NCBI RefSeq assembly: GCF_007751715.1
Contig: NZ_CP036292.1
Coordinates: forward strand, 992,001-1,056,000
Length of the DNA: 64,000 nucleotides
DNA from: Rosistilla oblonga
GTDB lineage: Bacteria; Planctomycetota; Planctomycetia; Pirellulales; Pirellulaceae
Reading direction: 5' to 3'
The translations under genes were made by a program, and so were the position numbers. The notes beneath the pieces were generated by a model. It made no database searches, had not been told where the DNA came from, and saw only the letters and a program-made list of their open reading frames with translations. Positions 35,789 through 44,559 of this stretch are shown one piece after another. Position 1 is the first letter of the stretch. Each line of letters opens with the position of its first letter.

Positions 35789-36115
35789 GGGTATTTTTGC
35801 CTTCAAGAGGGTCTAGTTTTTCGGAAATATAACAGAATAGCGACTCCCTCAACTAGCGATCTGAAATGCAAATTGCAGTGGAACGCGAGTGGGAGTGGTT
35901 TTCGGCCAATAGATAGTAGAGGAGAGTCAAGTTCAGCGAATGCGGGCGAAAACGCACACCCTAGCTTAAACATAGCTGGTTTTCGTCAGGAACGTCCGGC
36001 AATTGCTAGGGTTTTTCAGGAAGCCGGGGGAATTGTTGCTTCCAAGCGACATCGACGTTGACTTTTTGACGCACCCCAATTTGCAACCTAAATACTGGAA
36101 AGGAAGTTTTTCTAA
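35789..36115. other. Divergent regulatory region between two response regulators, 327 bp
   Basis: No gene seen. It must hold promoters for both regulators. A TTGACG (36066-36071), 17-nt spacer, TAAATA (36089-36094) is the only sigma-70-like pair noticed on the plus strand, and its -10 is poor. No clear sigma-54 site (GG-N10-GC) was recognised. Confidence 0.4.
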
Positions 36116-37621
36116 GTGCTGATCGTATCGTGGACGGTTGTTCACATGATCGCTGCACCAATTTCGAATATAGGTTCGCCGATGACCTTGAATCCCAAGT
36201 TGCTGTTAGTCGACGACGATCGACGTCTTGCCGAATCGATGGCCGACTGGCTGCGGTTCCAACAATTCAACGTCGACCAAGCCCATTCGTTGGCCGGCGG
36301 TCGCCGTGCGATTCAGGAACAGACCTACGATCTGATGCTCTTGGATCTACGTCTGGAAGACGGGGATGGTTTTGCATTAATTGCCGAAACCAAACGCCGC
36401 CAGCCCGATTGCGCGATTCTCGTCCTGACGGGGTACGCGACCCCCAATACAGCGATCGAAGCGGTGCAAGCCGGCGCGTTCGATCTGTTGACCAAACCGC
36501 TCGTCGACGAGGAGCTGTCGCACGCGTTGGAACGAGCGCTTGCTCAGCAGAACATTCAGGCGGAAAACGAAAAGCTGCGAGCTCAGCTGGACAGCCGCTT
36601 CGGCTTGGAACATATCCTGAGCCACGATTACCGGATGCTGAAGATCTTCGACGTGATCGATAGCGTCGCCGACGCCCGAGCTTCGGTTTTGATCACCGGG
36701 GAAAACGGAACCGGTAAATCGATGATTGCCCGAGCCGTGCACAAACGCAGCAATCGCCGAAACAATCCCTTTGTCGAGGTCGCCTGTGGTGCCCTCCCCG
36801 ACAATCTGCTCGAAAGCGAACTCTTCGGACACGTGATCGGTTCGTTTACCGGGGCGACGACCAATAAGGTCGGCAAGTTCAAACAGGCCGACGGGGGGAC
36901 GATCTTCCTCGACGAGATCGGGACCGCGTCGCAGGCTTTTCAGGTGAAGTTGCTGCGTGTTTTGCAGGAACTGCAGTTCGAACCGCTCGGCGGGACCGAG
37001 ACCGAAACCGTCGACACGCGGGTGATCTTGGCGACTAACGAAAACCTTGCCCAAGCTGTCTCCAGCGGCCAGTTCCGCCAGGATCTCTTTTATCGCGTCA
37101 ACGTGATCAATATCGAACTGCCCGCTCTGCGAGAGCGATCGGGCGATGTGCCGCTGCTGGTCGACCACTTCCTTCGCGAAGTCTGTGAGACGACGGGCCG
37201 CGATGTGCAGGGTTTCGACCGCGATGCACTGGCGATTCTGCAGTCGTACGCCTGGCCGGGGAATGTTCGCGAGCTGGAAAATGTCGTCGAGCGGGCGGTG
37301 TTGCTAGCACGCGATTCGGTCCTGACGCGAAACGATCTGCCACCGCATCTGTTGTCCAGTTCTTCGAACCCGCGGACGGCAAGCGATAGCTTCGATTCTC
37401 CAAGCACCCTTTCGAGCGATTCCGGCAGCGGGCAGACGTTGCGCGAAGCGTTGGAAGAACCCGAGCGACGGATCATCCTGGAATCGCTCCGTTTGCATAA
37501 CTGGAATCGGGCCGCAACGGCCGACACGTTGGGCGTGAATCGGACGACTTTGTACAAAAAAATGAAAAGACTTGGGCTCGACGATCCCCGCTTGCAATTT
37601 ATGGGTGCCGAAGCCCGCTGA
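36116..37621 (+). CDS. Sigma-54-dependent (NtrC-family) response regulator
   Basis: A 501-residue bacterial enhancer-binding protein. The GTG at 36116 has a strong AAGGAAG site 9 nt upstream; an ATG at 36182 (MTLNPKLLLVDDD) is the alternative and fits the receiver start better. The receiver has Asp77 in 'LMLLDLRLEDGDG' (GTG numbering). The AAA+ domain has Walker A 'GENGTGKS', Walker B 'GGTIFLDEI' and the sigma-54 contact loop as 'GSFTGAT' where GAFTGA is usual. The C-terminal Fis-type helix is 'NWNRAATADTLGVNRTTLYK'. It activates sigma-54 promoters on phosphorylation. No kinase is adjacent. Confidence 0.93.
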   Translation: MLIVSWTVVHMIAAPISNIGSPMTLNPKLLLVDDDRRLAESMADWLRFQQFNVDQAHSLAGGRRAIQEQTYDLMLLDLRLEDGDGFALIAETKRRQPDCAILVLTGYATPNTAIEAVQAGAFDLLTKPLVDEELSHALERALAQQNIQAENEKLRAQLDSRFGLEHILSHDYRMLKIFDVIDSVADARASVLITGENGTGKSMIARAVHKRSNRRNNPFVEVACGALPDNLLESELFGHVIGSFTGATTNKVGKFKQADGGTIFLDEIGTASQAFQVKLLRVLQELQFEPLGGTETETVDTRVILATNENLAQAVSSGQFRQDLFYRVNVINIELPALRERSGDVPLLVDHFLREVCETTGRDVQGFDRDALAILQSYAWPGNVRELENVVERAVLLARDSVLTRNDLPPHLLSSSSNPRTASDSFDSPSTLSSDSGSGQTLREALEEPERRIILESLRLHNWNRAATADTLGVNRTTLYKKMKRLGLDDPRLQFMGAEAR

Positions 37622-37817
37622 GCAAGTGTTTTACAGATCCAGACCGATCAGCGATTCCGTTGGCCAAACCACCTCGCTCGCACCGGTCTGGGGTTTTCTT
37701 CGACTTGGTTCCCGATCCGCGTTGACACGCCTGATTCGATCTTGGTAATTGCCTTGTCTATCGGACTAACCACCCGCGTGGAGGTCGTCCGACGATCGAG
37801 ACAAAAGCCATTTGAAG

Positions 37818-38037
37818 CTGTGCCGTCACAGTTGTTGGATTGCGGGAACTGACAACTGCATCTCTCTCGAGGGATGGAGCAAGAACCAACTGGGACCCTA
37901 TCTGGGTCGAGGGTCCCACGCGGTGCTTCGCGGTAGAGCTTTACTGTGCACCGAGGTGTCGCAGCCGCGACACCTCGGTGCCAGAGAACAGCAGAGGGCG
38001 GTTGGTTGTGAATTTTCACACTCAACCGCCCTCTTTT
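37818..38037 (+). ncRNA. Candidate structured RNA: run of five hairpins ending in a terminator
   Basis: Within a 547-bp gene-free gap (37622-38168), successive hairpins can form at 37818-37831, 37831-37856, 37891-37918 (8-bp, arm TGGGACCC, with an alternative inner pairing GACCC/GGGTC), 37949-37980 (14-bp perfect, arm CACCGAGGTGTCGC) and 37993-38034. The last runs into TTTTCGTTT. It matches no 6S, tmRNA, RNase P or SRP signature that I know. It could be a small RNA, the 3' UTR of the NtrC-family gene, or the leader of the lipoprotein gene. Confidence 0.4.
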
Positions 38038-38040
38038 CGT
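37993..38040 (+). terminator. Intrinsic terminator
   Basis: Outer 12-bp stem AGAGGGCGGTTG (37993-38004) with CAACCGCCCTCT (38023-38034), an inner TGTGAA/TTCACA stem, then TTTTCGTTT. It terminates plus-strand transcription 372 bp after the NtrC-family gene and 130 bp before the LRR lipoprotein. Confidence 0.85.
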
Positions 38041-38168
38041 TTACTCTCCCCGCCCCTTCGCTGTCGGCTAAAATGGTGCGTGGTGGCGGTCGTAACGCCG
38101 CGACGATTCCAATCTGCTGCCGCTTCAGGCGGGAACAGCTCGCTGCAGTCTCAAAGTACCCAAATTTA

Positions 38169-38963
38169 ATGCTCCAATCGAAACGTTCCTTGCTGCGCTT
38201 CCCCCTTCCCCTCCCCCGGCGGTTGCTGTCGCAGTCGATCGCCGTGGCGTTCTTAATCGTCGCCGCGGGATGTGGTTCCCAGCAAACGCCCGATGCGGTG
38301 GTTGGCGAGTCCGACCCGCCCAGCGCAAATACTGTCGCCGATCCGAACGAGCAATCGTTGGCACAACAGATCGCCGATGTCGAAGCGTCGCAAAGCGAGC
38401 GGATCTTTCTCAACGCTCCCGTTGTCGATTCCGATCTGACTCAGCTAGCCCAGCTGGAGAGTTTGTCCGACTTGCTGCTCGATGGCGGTGCGGTGACCGA
38501 TACCGGCATCGCTGCGATCGTCACTTGCCCCAACCTGAAGCATCTGCGGCTGCGGTTTTCACCGATCGGGGACGATGGGCTACGGCAGATCGCCCAGCTG
38601 AAGGATCTCGAAATTCTCAACCTGCCACATTCGGCATGCACTGCGGCGGGGATTGGCGAATTGGCGAGTCTGCCCAAGCTGCGGCAACTGCGGCTCGGCT
38701 CGGATCGCGCCACGGCAGAGATCTGCCAGGCGATCAGTCGGCTCGAATCGCTCCGCTCTCTTCATCTGATCGATATCCCCGTTGACGATGAAAATCTGCT
38801 TCGGCTAGCGGATCTAAAGAATCTGCGATCGCTATATATCGACGGCGGTCGAGTGAGCGACGCGGGCTGGCAGGCGCTGTTCGCCAAACGCTCCGATTTA
38901 CATGTCCATATCGATCAAACCCACCATGACCTCGATCCCGGTAAACACGATCCGGACCATTAA
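38169..38963 (+). CDS. Lipoprotein with leucine-rich repeats
   Basis: A 264-residue protein from ATG 38169; the frame is open upstream to 37812 but that part overlaps the structured RNA and has no signal. The N-terminus has Arg-rich 'LLRFPLPLPRRLLSQSI', a hydrophobic stretch and lipobox AAGC, so it is lipid-anchored. About six leucine-rich repeats of 23-24 residues follow, for example 'LEILNLPHSACTAAGIGELA', 'LPKLRQLRLGSD' and 'LKNLRSLYIDGGRVSDAGW'. LRRs mediate protein-protein contact. The C-terminus is His/Asp-rich (HIDQTHHDLDPGKHDPDH) and could bind metal. Partner unknown. The cytochrome gene starts 163 bp downstream. Confidence 0.82.
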   Translation: MLQSKRSLLRFPLPLPRRLLSQSIAVAFLIVAAGCGSQQTPDAVVGESDPPSANTVADPNEQSLAQQIADVEASQSERIFLNAPVVDSDLTQLAQLESLSDLLLDGGAVTDTGIAAIVTCPNLKHLRLRFSPIGDDGLRQIAQLKDLEILNLPHSACTAAGIGELASLPKLRQLRLGSDRATAEICQAISRLESLRSLHLIDIPVDDENLLRLADLKNLRSLYIDGGRVSDAGWQALFAKRSDLHVHIDQTHHDLDPGKHDPDH

Positions 38964-39126
38964 TAGCGGAGCTCAAACCGTTGCCAGCCCAGGCGACGCA
39001 GGGAACCGCGTTAGTCGCCAGGTGCAAAATCGTTTACAATGCATCGAATCGGCTCGACAAAAGTCCCGCTGTTTTTCTCTCCTTCCCCATCGCCTCCCAG
39101 CACTCTCCCACCTTAAAATCACTGCG

Positions 39127-40104
39127 ATGAAAACAAACAAATTTCTTGGGATCGTCTTTTGCTTGGCGTTCCTCTCCAGCTCAGCCGCGATTGCCGCGGG
39201 CCCTTTAAATGCTGACGGCCAAGTCATCGACTTCCAGCGCGACGTCGCGCCGATCTTGCGAACCAAGTGCCTCTCCTGCCACGGCCCCGACGACGCCAAA
39301 AACGATTTCCGCGTCGACGATCCGGAGATCATGGCCGACTACATCGAAGCCGGCGATCACGAATCGAGTTCGCTGTACATCGACTACATCGTCGCCGAAG
39401 ATCCCGATATGCTGATGCCGCCGGAATCCGAAGGGCCGATGTCTCCTGCGGAGATCGCGATCCTTCGGTTGTGGATCGAAGAGGGAGCGAATTGGCCCGA
39501 AGACGCACAGGTCGTTCTCAGCGATCCAGCCGCCGTCGACGTCGTCATCGTCGAACCGGTCCCGGTTCCCGACAGCCTGGCCAGCCGCGTTTGGGCGTTC
39601 CAAGGCTATCTGCATCCGGCCACGGTCCACTTCCCCGTCGCGCTGCTCACCTTTGGCGCGGCCTTTGTCGTATTGGGATACAAGTGGCCGCAACTCGCCC
39701 ATCCGATTCCCTTCGCCTGCCTGTTGTGCGGTGCACTCTCGGCGATCGCCGCTTCGGCGATGGGCTGGTCCTTTGCGGACCAAGAGGGATACGGCAGTTG
39801 GTCCAAAGGGCTGGAAGCTTCGATCTCGCGGCACCGTTGGACGGGCGTCGGTGTGACGATCACCTCCGTCGCGTTTGCCTTGATCGCGATCAAAGCTGAA
39901 ATGAACGAGAACCTCCGTTTGCGTAAGGTCTGGCAAATCGGTCTGTTGATCAGTGCCGGGATGGTTGGCCTGGTCGGCCACATCGGCGGCGAACTGACCT
40001 ACGGCGAAGAGTTTTATCACAAAGCTTTCGAGATCCTGTCCGGTACGGATTCGGAACTGCCGGTGATCGAAATCGAAACGGTTTCGACCGACGGCGAATC
40101 TTAA
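39127..40104 (+). CDS. Planctomycete-type cytochrome c fused to a DUF2231 membrane domain
   Basis: A 325-residue exported protein from ATG 39127; signal peptide MKTNKFLGIVFCLAFLSSSA, cleavage near IAAG. A planctomycete cytochrome c domain with one haem site Cys48-x-x-Cys51-His52 ('RTKCLSCHGPDDAKNDFRVD') and 'LMPPESEGPMSPAEIAILRL' spans about 33-120. Residues about 160-300 form four membrane spans with 'LHPATVHFPVALLTFGAAFV', a DUF2231-type segment whose conserved His residues suggest haem or metal binding. It probably passes electrons in or across the inner membrane. Redox partner unknown; adjacent genes do not obviously relate. Confidence 0.86.
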   Translation: MKTNKFLGIVFCLAFLSSSAAIAAGPLNADGQVIDFQRDVAPILRTKCLSCHGPDDAKNDFRVDDPEIMADYIEAGDHESSSLYIDYIVAEDPDMLMPPESEGPMSPAEIAILRLWIEEGANWPEDAQVVLSDPAAVDVVIVEPVPVPDSLASRVWAFQGYLHPATVHFPVALLTFGAAFVVLGYKWPQLAHPIPFACLLCGALSAIAASAMGWSFADQEGYGSWSKGLEASISRHRWTGVGVTITSVAFALIAIKAEMNENLRLRKVWQIGLLISAGMVGLVGHIGGELTYGEEFYHKAFEILSGTDSELPVIEIETVSTDGES

Positions 40105-40174
40105 AATTTCACGGTGCCTGGACTACCTCGCGACGGGTAAAGCGTCGCGAGATCCGAAGGGCCCCGATGGTGAC

Positions 40175-41050
40175 ATGAAAAGCACGATGGCTGAACCCAA
40201 CCAAGGCCCGCACTACGGACGCGTCCTGCTGACGTTTGCCCGCAACAGCTTGGTCCGCGACATGACGTTTCGGGCCAACTTTTTGTTCCAGTGCATCAGC
40301 AGCGTCTCCTGGACGTTGATGAACGTCGGCTTCTACTTGATCATCTTCCAGTACACCAATTCGATTGGTGAAGGGACCGGTTGGCACAAGCACCAGTTTT
40401 TCCTGTTCCTGGCGACGACCTGGTTTATCAACAGCCTGGTCCAAGCTTTTTTCATGCCCAACGCCGAAGAGTTCAGCGAATTAATCCGCACCGGCGGGCT
40501 CGATTTCGCCCTGCTCAAACCGATCGACACGCAGTTTCTGGTCTCGTTCCATAAAGTCGATTGGTCCAGCCTGTCGAACTTTGCCGTCGGTCTGGTTCTG
40601 GCAGCGATTTCGCTCAGCTACCTGATCACCGATCCCGTCGCTCCGCTGCAGATCACCGCCACGATGGTCATCTTGTACCCGCTGTTCATCCTCTGCGGCG
40701 TCGCGATCATGTACAGCTTGATGATCTCGTTATCGGCGACAAGCATCTGGCTGGGCCGCAACCAAACGCTCTACAATTTTTGGTTCTACATCACCAACTT
40801 CAGCCGCTATCCGATGGAGATCTATCAGAACGGTTGGGGCTGGAGCCTGTGGGGGCTGTTCACGTTTGTGATCCCCGTGCTGGTCGTCGTGAACGTCCCG
40901 GCGCGGATCATCGCCAAGCCGCTGGATCCGCGGGCGGCTTGGGAATGGCCGCTGGCTGGATTCATGCTGTTTGCGACCGTCGTCTGCCTGGTCGCCAGCC
41001 GTTGGGTGTTCCGCAAAGCCTTGCTCAGCTACCGCAGCGCCAGCAGCTGA
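40175..41050 (+). CDS. ABC-2 type transporter permease
   Basis: A 291-residue polytopic membrane protein with six predicted spans: 'ANFLFQCISSVSWTLMNVGF', 'FFLFLATTWFINSLVQAFFM', 'FAVGLVLAAISLSYL', 'ILYPLFILCGVAIMYSLMIS', 'WSLWGLFTFVIPVLVVVNVP' and 'LAGFMLFATVVCLVASRWVF'. The 'IRTGGLDFALLKPIDTQFLV' stretch is typical of the DUF990-type ABC-2 permeases, which normally sit in an operon with an ATPase and a second permease. Here neither partner is adjacent (upstream is the cytochrome, downstream a convergent trpA). Substrate unknown. Confidence 0.82.
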   Translation: MKSTMAEPNQGPHYGRVLLTFARNSLVRDMTFRANFLFQCISSVSWTLMNVGFYLIIFQYTNSIGEGTGWHKHQFFLFLATTWFINSLVQAFFMPNAEEFSELIRTGGLDFALLKPIDTQFLVSFHKVDWSSLSNFAVGLVLAAISLSYLITDPVAPLQITATMVILYPLFILCGVAIMYSLMISLSATSIWLGRNQTLYNFWFYITNFSRYPMEIYQNGWGWSLWGLFTFVIPVLVVVNVPARIIAKPLDPRAAWEWPLAGFMLFATVVCLVASRWVFRKALLSYRSASS

Positions 41051-41052
41051 GC

Positions 41053-41207
41053 CTTCGTTTAACCGCGTGCCCAGCGGGCCGCGCGTCGCTCGCCCTGGCA
41101 GTGTCTCGATGAAAACTCGCGGGGCGTTGCCGCCGCGGTTAAACGAAGTTGGCCACCACTATCGTCGAAGCGAGTCGTTTAACCGCGTGCCCAGCGGGCC
41201 GCGCGTC
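41053..41207. repeat. Repeat cluster: 32-bp direct repeat plus internal inverted copy (family E)
   Basis: The 32-nt unit starting CGTTTAACCGCGTGCCCAGC is present at 41056-41087 and 41176-41207, exactly 120 bp apart. A 15-nt inverted copy of its left end (CGCGGTTAAACGAAG) lies at 41134-41148 and can pair with 41053-41067. It fills the convergent gap between the ABC permease and trpA. Confidence 0.88.
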
Positions 41208-41248
41208 TTGATCGGCTGAAGCCTCGACTCCAGCGTTTCGCGCGTCTT

Positions 41249-42058
41249 CTATTTGACTGCGTTGATTGCGGCCAGCATCTCGCGGACGTAGCGATCGATC
41301 TCGCCACGGACCTCGCCGCGATTCTCCGCGTTGGCTTGAGCGATCCGTCGCACGATCGCCGATCCGACGATCAAGCCATCCGCTACCGGGCCCAGCTTGG
41401 CGACGTGTTCGGGCTGGCTGATTCCAAACCCGATGCAGACGGGGACGTCGGTCTGTTCACGCAACCACCCGACGTTGTCGATAAGTTGCGGCGGCAGTTC
41501 GTTCCGCTCGCCGGTGATCCCGGTTACCGAGACGAAATACAAGAAGCCCGACGACGATTCAGCGATCCGCACCTGGCGTTCCCGTGGCGTGGTGGGAGTG
41601 ACCAATTGGATCAGGTTGAAGTCGCGGTCGGCGCAAAGTTTGGAAAACTCCGCCGCCTCTTCGACCAACAGATCGGGGACGATCACGCCGCAGAATCCAG
41701 CCTCTTGCGATTGCTCGATGTAGCGTTCCAGCCCCACGCGGTAGATGATCGCGTAACTGGCCATCGTCAGCGTTGGGATCGTGACTTCCGCCGCAACGCG
41801 CTTTCGCATCTCGAACAGCTGTTGCAATCGAAAGCCCGATTCGAGGGCCCGTTGATAGGAGGCTTGGATCACCGGCCCGTCGGCGACCGGATCGCTGTAG
41901 GGGACGCCGACTTCACACGCCGCAACGCCCGCCTTGCCGAAGTCTTTCAGCAGGTCGCCGGTGAAGTCGAGATCGGGATCGCCGGCCGTGATGAAGGGAA
42001 GCAGGGCCTTGCGCCCCTCGGATCGTAATTTGGCAAAGGTTTCGTCGAGCAACGACAT
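41249..42058 (-). CDS. trpA: Tryptophan synthase alpha subunit
   Basis: Cleaves indole-3-glycerol phosphate to indole and glyceraldehyde 3-phosphate; indole is passed to TrpB inside the alpha2-beta2 complex. From ATG 42058 the protein has 269 residues, and the catalytic residues fall at the same numbers as in E. coli: Glu49 and Asp60 in 'CEVGVPYSDPVADGPVIQ'. 'ALLPFITAGDPD', 'GVIVPDLLVEEAAEF' and the phosphate-binding 'CIGFGISQPEHV' and 'ADGLIVGSAIVRRI' are in place. It lies 150 bp behind trpB on the same strand. Upstream trp genes are not in the window. Confidence 0.97.
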   Translation of the reverse strand: MSLLDETFAKLRSEGRKALLPFITAGDPDLDFTGDLLKDFGKAGVAACEVGVPYSDPVADGPVIQASYQRALESGFRLQQLFEMRKRVAAEVTIPTLTMASYAIIYRVGLERYIEQSQEAGFCGVIVPDLLVEEAAEFSKLCADRDFNLIQLVTPTTPRERQVRIAESSSGFLYFVSVTGITGERNELPPQLIDNVGWLREQTDVPVCIGFGISQPEHVAKLGPVADGLIVGSAIVRRIAQANAENRGEVRGEIDRYVREMLAAINAVK

Positions 42059-42208
42059 GAACAACTTTCAGCAGATGGAAAACGGCACACGATAGGTCTT
42101 GGAAGCCGAGCGACGCCGCGGGGACTCCGCAGCGCAAAACCCTCCGGCAATGGGGCGGCAGTATAAATCAAAACGGGCGGCGGCGGAATCCACAGCCAGC
42201 GGCGGCCG

Positions 42209-43435
42209 CTACCACTCTTCGCCGCGCAACCGCGCCAACTCCATCGCATCCTTGTCGCCGCGACCCGACAGACAGATGACCAAGTTCTGGTCGGGGCTCA
42301 TCTTCCCCGCGACTTCCATCCCCTTAGCAATCGCGTGACTGCTCTCCAGCGCCGGCAGAATCCCTTCGCTCTTGGCCAACATGTCGAACGCCTTCATCGC
42401 TTCGTCGTCGCGGCACTGGATGTATTCCGCTCGGCCGGTATCCTTCCAATAGCTGTGCTCGGGGCCGACGCCGGGATAATCGAGGCCAGCCGACATCGAA
42501 TGGACATCGCAGGTCTGGCCGTCGTCGTCCTGCATCACATAGCTGTAGCTGCCGTGCAAAACGCCGGGACGCCCAAAGGTCAGGGGCGAGGCGTGTTGGC
42601 CCGGTTCGCTGCTGCGTCCCCCGGCTTCGACGCCGACCAAGCGGACGCCGTCGTCGGCGACAAAAGGAGCGAAGATGCCAGCGGCGTTGCTGCCACCGCC
42701 GACGCACGCGACGACGCAATCGGGCAGCTTACCGTCGAAAGCTTCCAGGCTTTGGACGCGGGCTTCGCGGCCGATCACCGATTGAAAATCGCGGACCATC
42801 ATCGGGAACGGATGCGGGCCGATCACCGATCCGATGATGTAGTGCGTGTCCTCGACGCTACTCATCCAGTCGCGCATCGCTTCGTTGACGGCGTCGCGGA
42901 GTGTTCGCGAACCGCTTTCGACAGCTCGGATCTCCGCCCCAAGCAACTTCATCGCAAACACGTTTGGCTTCTGGCGGCGAATGTCTTCGGCCCCCATATA
43001 GACCACGCAAGGCAGTCCAAAGTGAGCGCACGCGGTCGCGGTGGCGACGCCGTGCTGGCCGGCACCGGTCTCGGCGATCACGCGAGTCTTCCCCATCCGC
43101 AGCGTCAGCAGTGCTTGGCCCAGGGTGTTGTTGATTTTATGCGCCCCGGTGTGGTTCAGATCTTCGCGTTTGAGCCAGATCTGAGCGCCGCCGCAGGCTT
43201 CGGTCAGCCGCCGAGCAAAGTAGAGTGGCGAGGGGCGGCCGACAAACGTCTTCCACAGCCCATCGAGCTCCTCTTGGAACGACGGATCGGCTTTCGCTTT
43301 GTCGTATTCCGCGACCAGTTCGTCCAACGCTCGGGTGAGTGTTTCGGGAACAAAACGACCGCCAAACGAACCAAAACGGCCCGCCGAATCGGGAACAGAT
43401 TGAGGGCTGAGTGCCTTGGGCAGGGTGCCTGACAT
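42209..43435 (-). CDS. trpB: Tryptophan synthase beta subunit
   Basis: PLP enzyme joining indole and L-serine to L-tryptophan. The 408-residue protein (ATG 43435) has '[15 protein letters not shown]', the PLP Lys in '[14 protein letters not shown]', '[20 protein letters not shown]', the phosphate loop '[13 protein letters not shown]' and '[14 protein letters not shown]' followed by '[14 protein letters not shown]' and 'CLSGRGDKD'. This is the standard TrpB1 form that works with TrpA. Transcribed as trpB then trpA. The gap to mutM (227 bp, divergent) should contain its promoter. Confidence 0.97.
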   Translation of the reverse strand: MSGTLPKALSPQSVPDSAGRFGSFGGRFVPETLTRALDELVAEYDKAKADPSFQEELDGLWKTFVGRPSPLYFARRLTEACGGAQIWLKREDLNHTGAHKINNTLGQALLTLRMGKTRVIAETGAGQHGVATATACAHFGLPCVVYMGAEDIRRQKPNVFAMKLLGAEIRAVESGSRTLRDAVNEAMRDWMSSVEDTHYIIGSVIGPHPFPMMVRDFQSVIGREARVQSLEAFDGKLPDCVVACVGGGSNAAGIFAPFVADDGVRLVGVEAGGRSSEPGQHASPLTFGRPGVLHGSYSYVMQDDDGQTCDVHSMSAGLDYPGVGPEHSYWKDTGRAEYIQCRDDEAMKAFDMLAKSEGILPALESSHAIAKGMEVAGKMSPDQNLVICLSGRGDKDAMELARLRGEEW

Positions 43436-43663
43436 ATCGACTATCCAGTGCATAAAATTGTTTCGAGAGCTTTCATCTATCCTACCCGTCAGCCCAAATG
43501 ATCGACAACCGGAGGCGGGCGTTTGGCCGGGGCAAAGTGGCCGACGAACCTAATGAGTGCTCCGGGCACGCCTAAGGTTCGGGCTACAAAATGAGCCGTT
43601 GGGCGAACGCCAAAGCCACAGCTCGCCAAACATTCGCGAATTCCCTACCACGAGACCCCTGCG

Positions 43664-44533
43664 ATGCCTGAATTGCCTGAAGTCGAAACGATGCGCCGCG
43701 GTATCCTGCCGATCGTGGGAGCCACGATTTCCAGCGTCCAGCGGCCGCCGTGCCATTGCCGGCCGATCTCGATCAAGCCGCGGATCGATCATTTGGACCG
43801 GCGAGCCAGCGGCCGAAAGATCACCGATATCGATCGACTGGGAAAACGAGTCGTGATCCATTTGGACGACGGCCAAGCGATCGTGATCGAACCGCGGATG
43901 AGCGGTTTGGTGCTGCTAGCCGATCCGCCGGGGATCGAGCATCTGCGGCTGAGGATCGAATTGACTGGCGTCACGCATCGCGAGCTGCTGTTCTGGGACC
44001 GCCGCGGACTGGGGACCGTTCGGCTGCTGTCGACCGAGGAATTGCGGGCGTTGGTCACCGAGCGACTGGGGCCCGACGCGCTGCAGATTTCGGCCGACCA
44101 GTTGCGCGGGGCGCTGCGAGCCAGCCGACGAGCGATCAAGGTGGCGCTGTTGGACCAAAGCGTGGTCGCCGGAATCGGTAACCTCTACGCCGCGGAGATC
44201 TTGCATTTGGCTGGCGTCGACCCGCGCACGCGGTGCGATCAGTTGAGCGGCCCGCAGTGGCAGCGGATCCAAGCGGCGATCGGCCAAATCCTGGAGACCG
44301 CGATCCGGCACGAGGGATCAACTCTTTCGGATGGCACCTACCGCAACGCGCTCAACGATCCGGGGAATTACCAGAGCCAGCACCAGGTTTACGATCGGGC
44401 CGATCAAATGTGTTACCGCTGCGATCGAGGGCCGATCACCCGCATCGTGCAAGCTCAACGCAGCACGTTTTATTGCCCCACGTGCCAGCAGAAACGCGGC
44501 CTGCACGAATCGTTGGCCGATTATCGATCCTAG
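43664..44533 (+). CDS. mutM: Formamidopyrimidine-DNA glycosylase
   Basis: Base-excision repair glycosylase/AP-lyase removing oxidised purines such as 8-oxoguanine. The 289-residue protein has the essential N-terminus MPELPEVET (catalytic Pro2 and Glu3), the beta-lyase-associated Lys in 'DRLGKRVVIHL', the helix-two-turn-helix segment 'DQSVVAGIGNLYAAEILHLA' and the C-terminal zinc finger with Cys pairs 'CYRC' and 'CPTC' flanking 'GPITRIVQAQRSTFY'. The family's Fpg subclass is favoured over Nei by PELPEVET. It is transcribed divergently from trpB. Confidence 0.96.
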   Translation: MPELPEVETMRRGILPIVGATISSVQRPPCHCRPISIKPRIDHLDRRASGRKITDIDRLGKRVVIHLDDGQAIVIEPRMSGLVLLADPPGIEHLRLRIELTGVTHRELLFWDRRGLGTVRLLSTEELRALVTERLGPDALQISADQLRGALRASRRAIKVALLDQSVVAGIGNLYAAEILHLAGVDPRTRCDQLSGPQWQRIQAAIGQILETAIRHEGSTLSDGTYRNALNDPGNYQSQHQVYDRADQMCYRCDRGPITRIVQAQRSTFYCPTCQQKRGLHESLADYRS

Positions 44534-44559
44534 GTGATGCGCGAGATACGAGCACGATT

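Noticed and set aside
42335-43432. Plus-strand open frame (365 codons) opposite trpB
   Set aside because: TrpB motifs fix the minus strand; the antisense translation is Arg/Asp/His-rich without domains.
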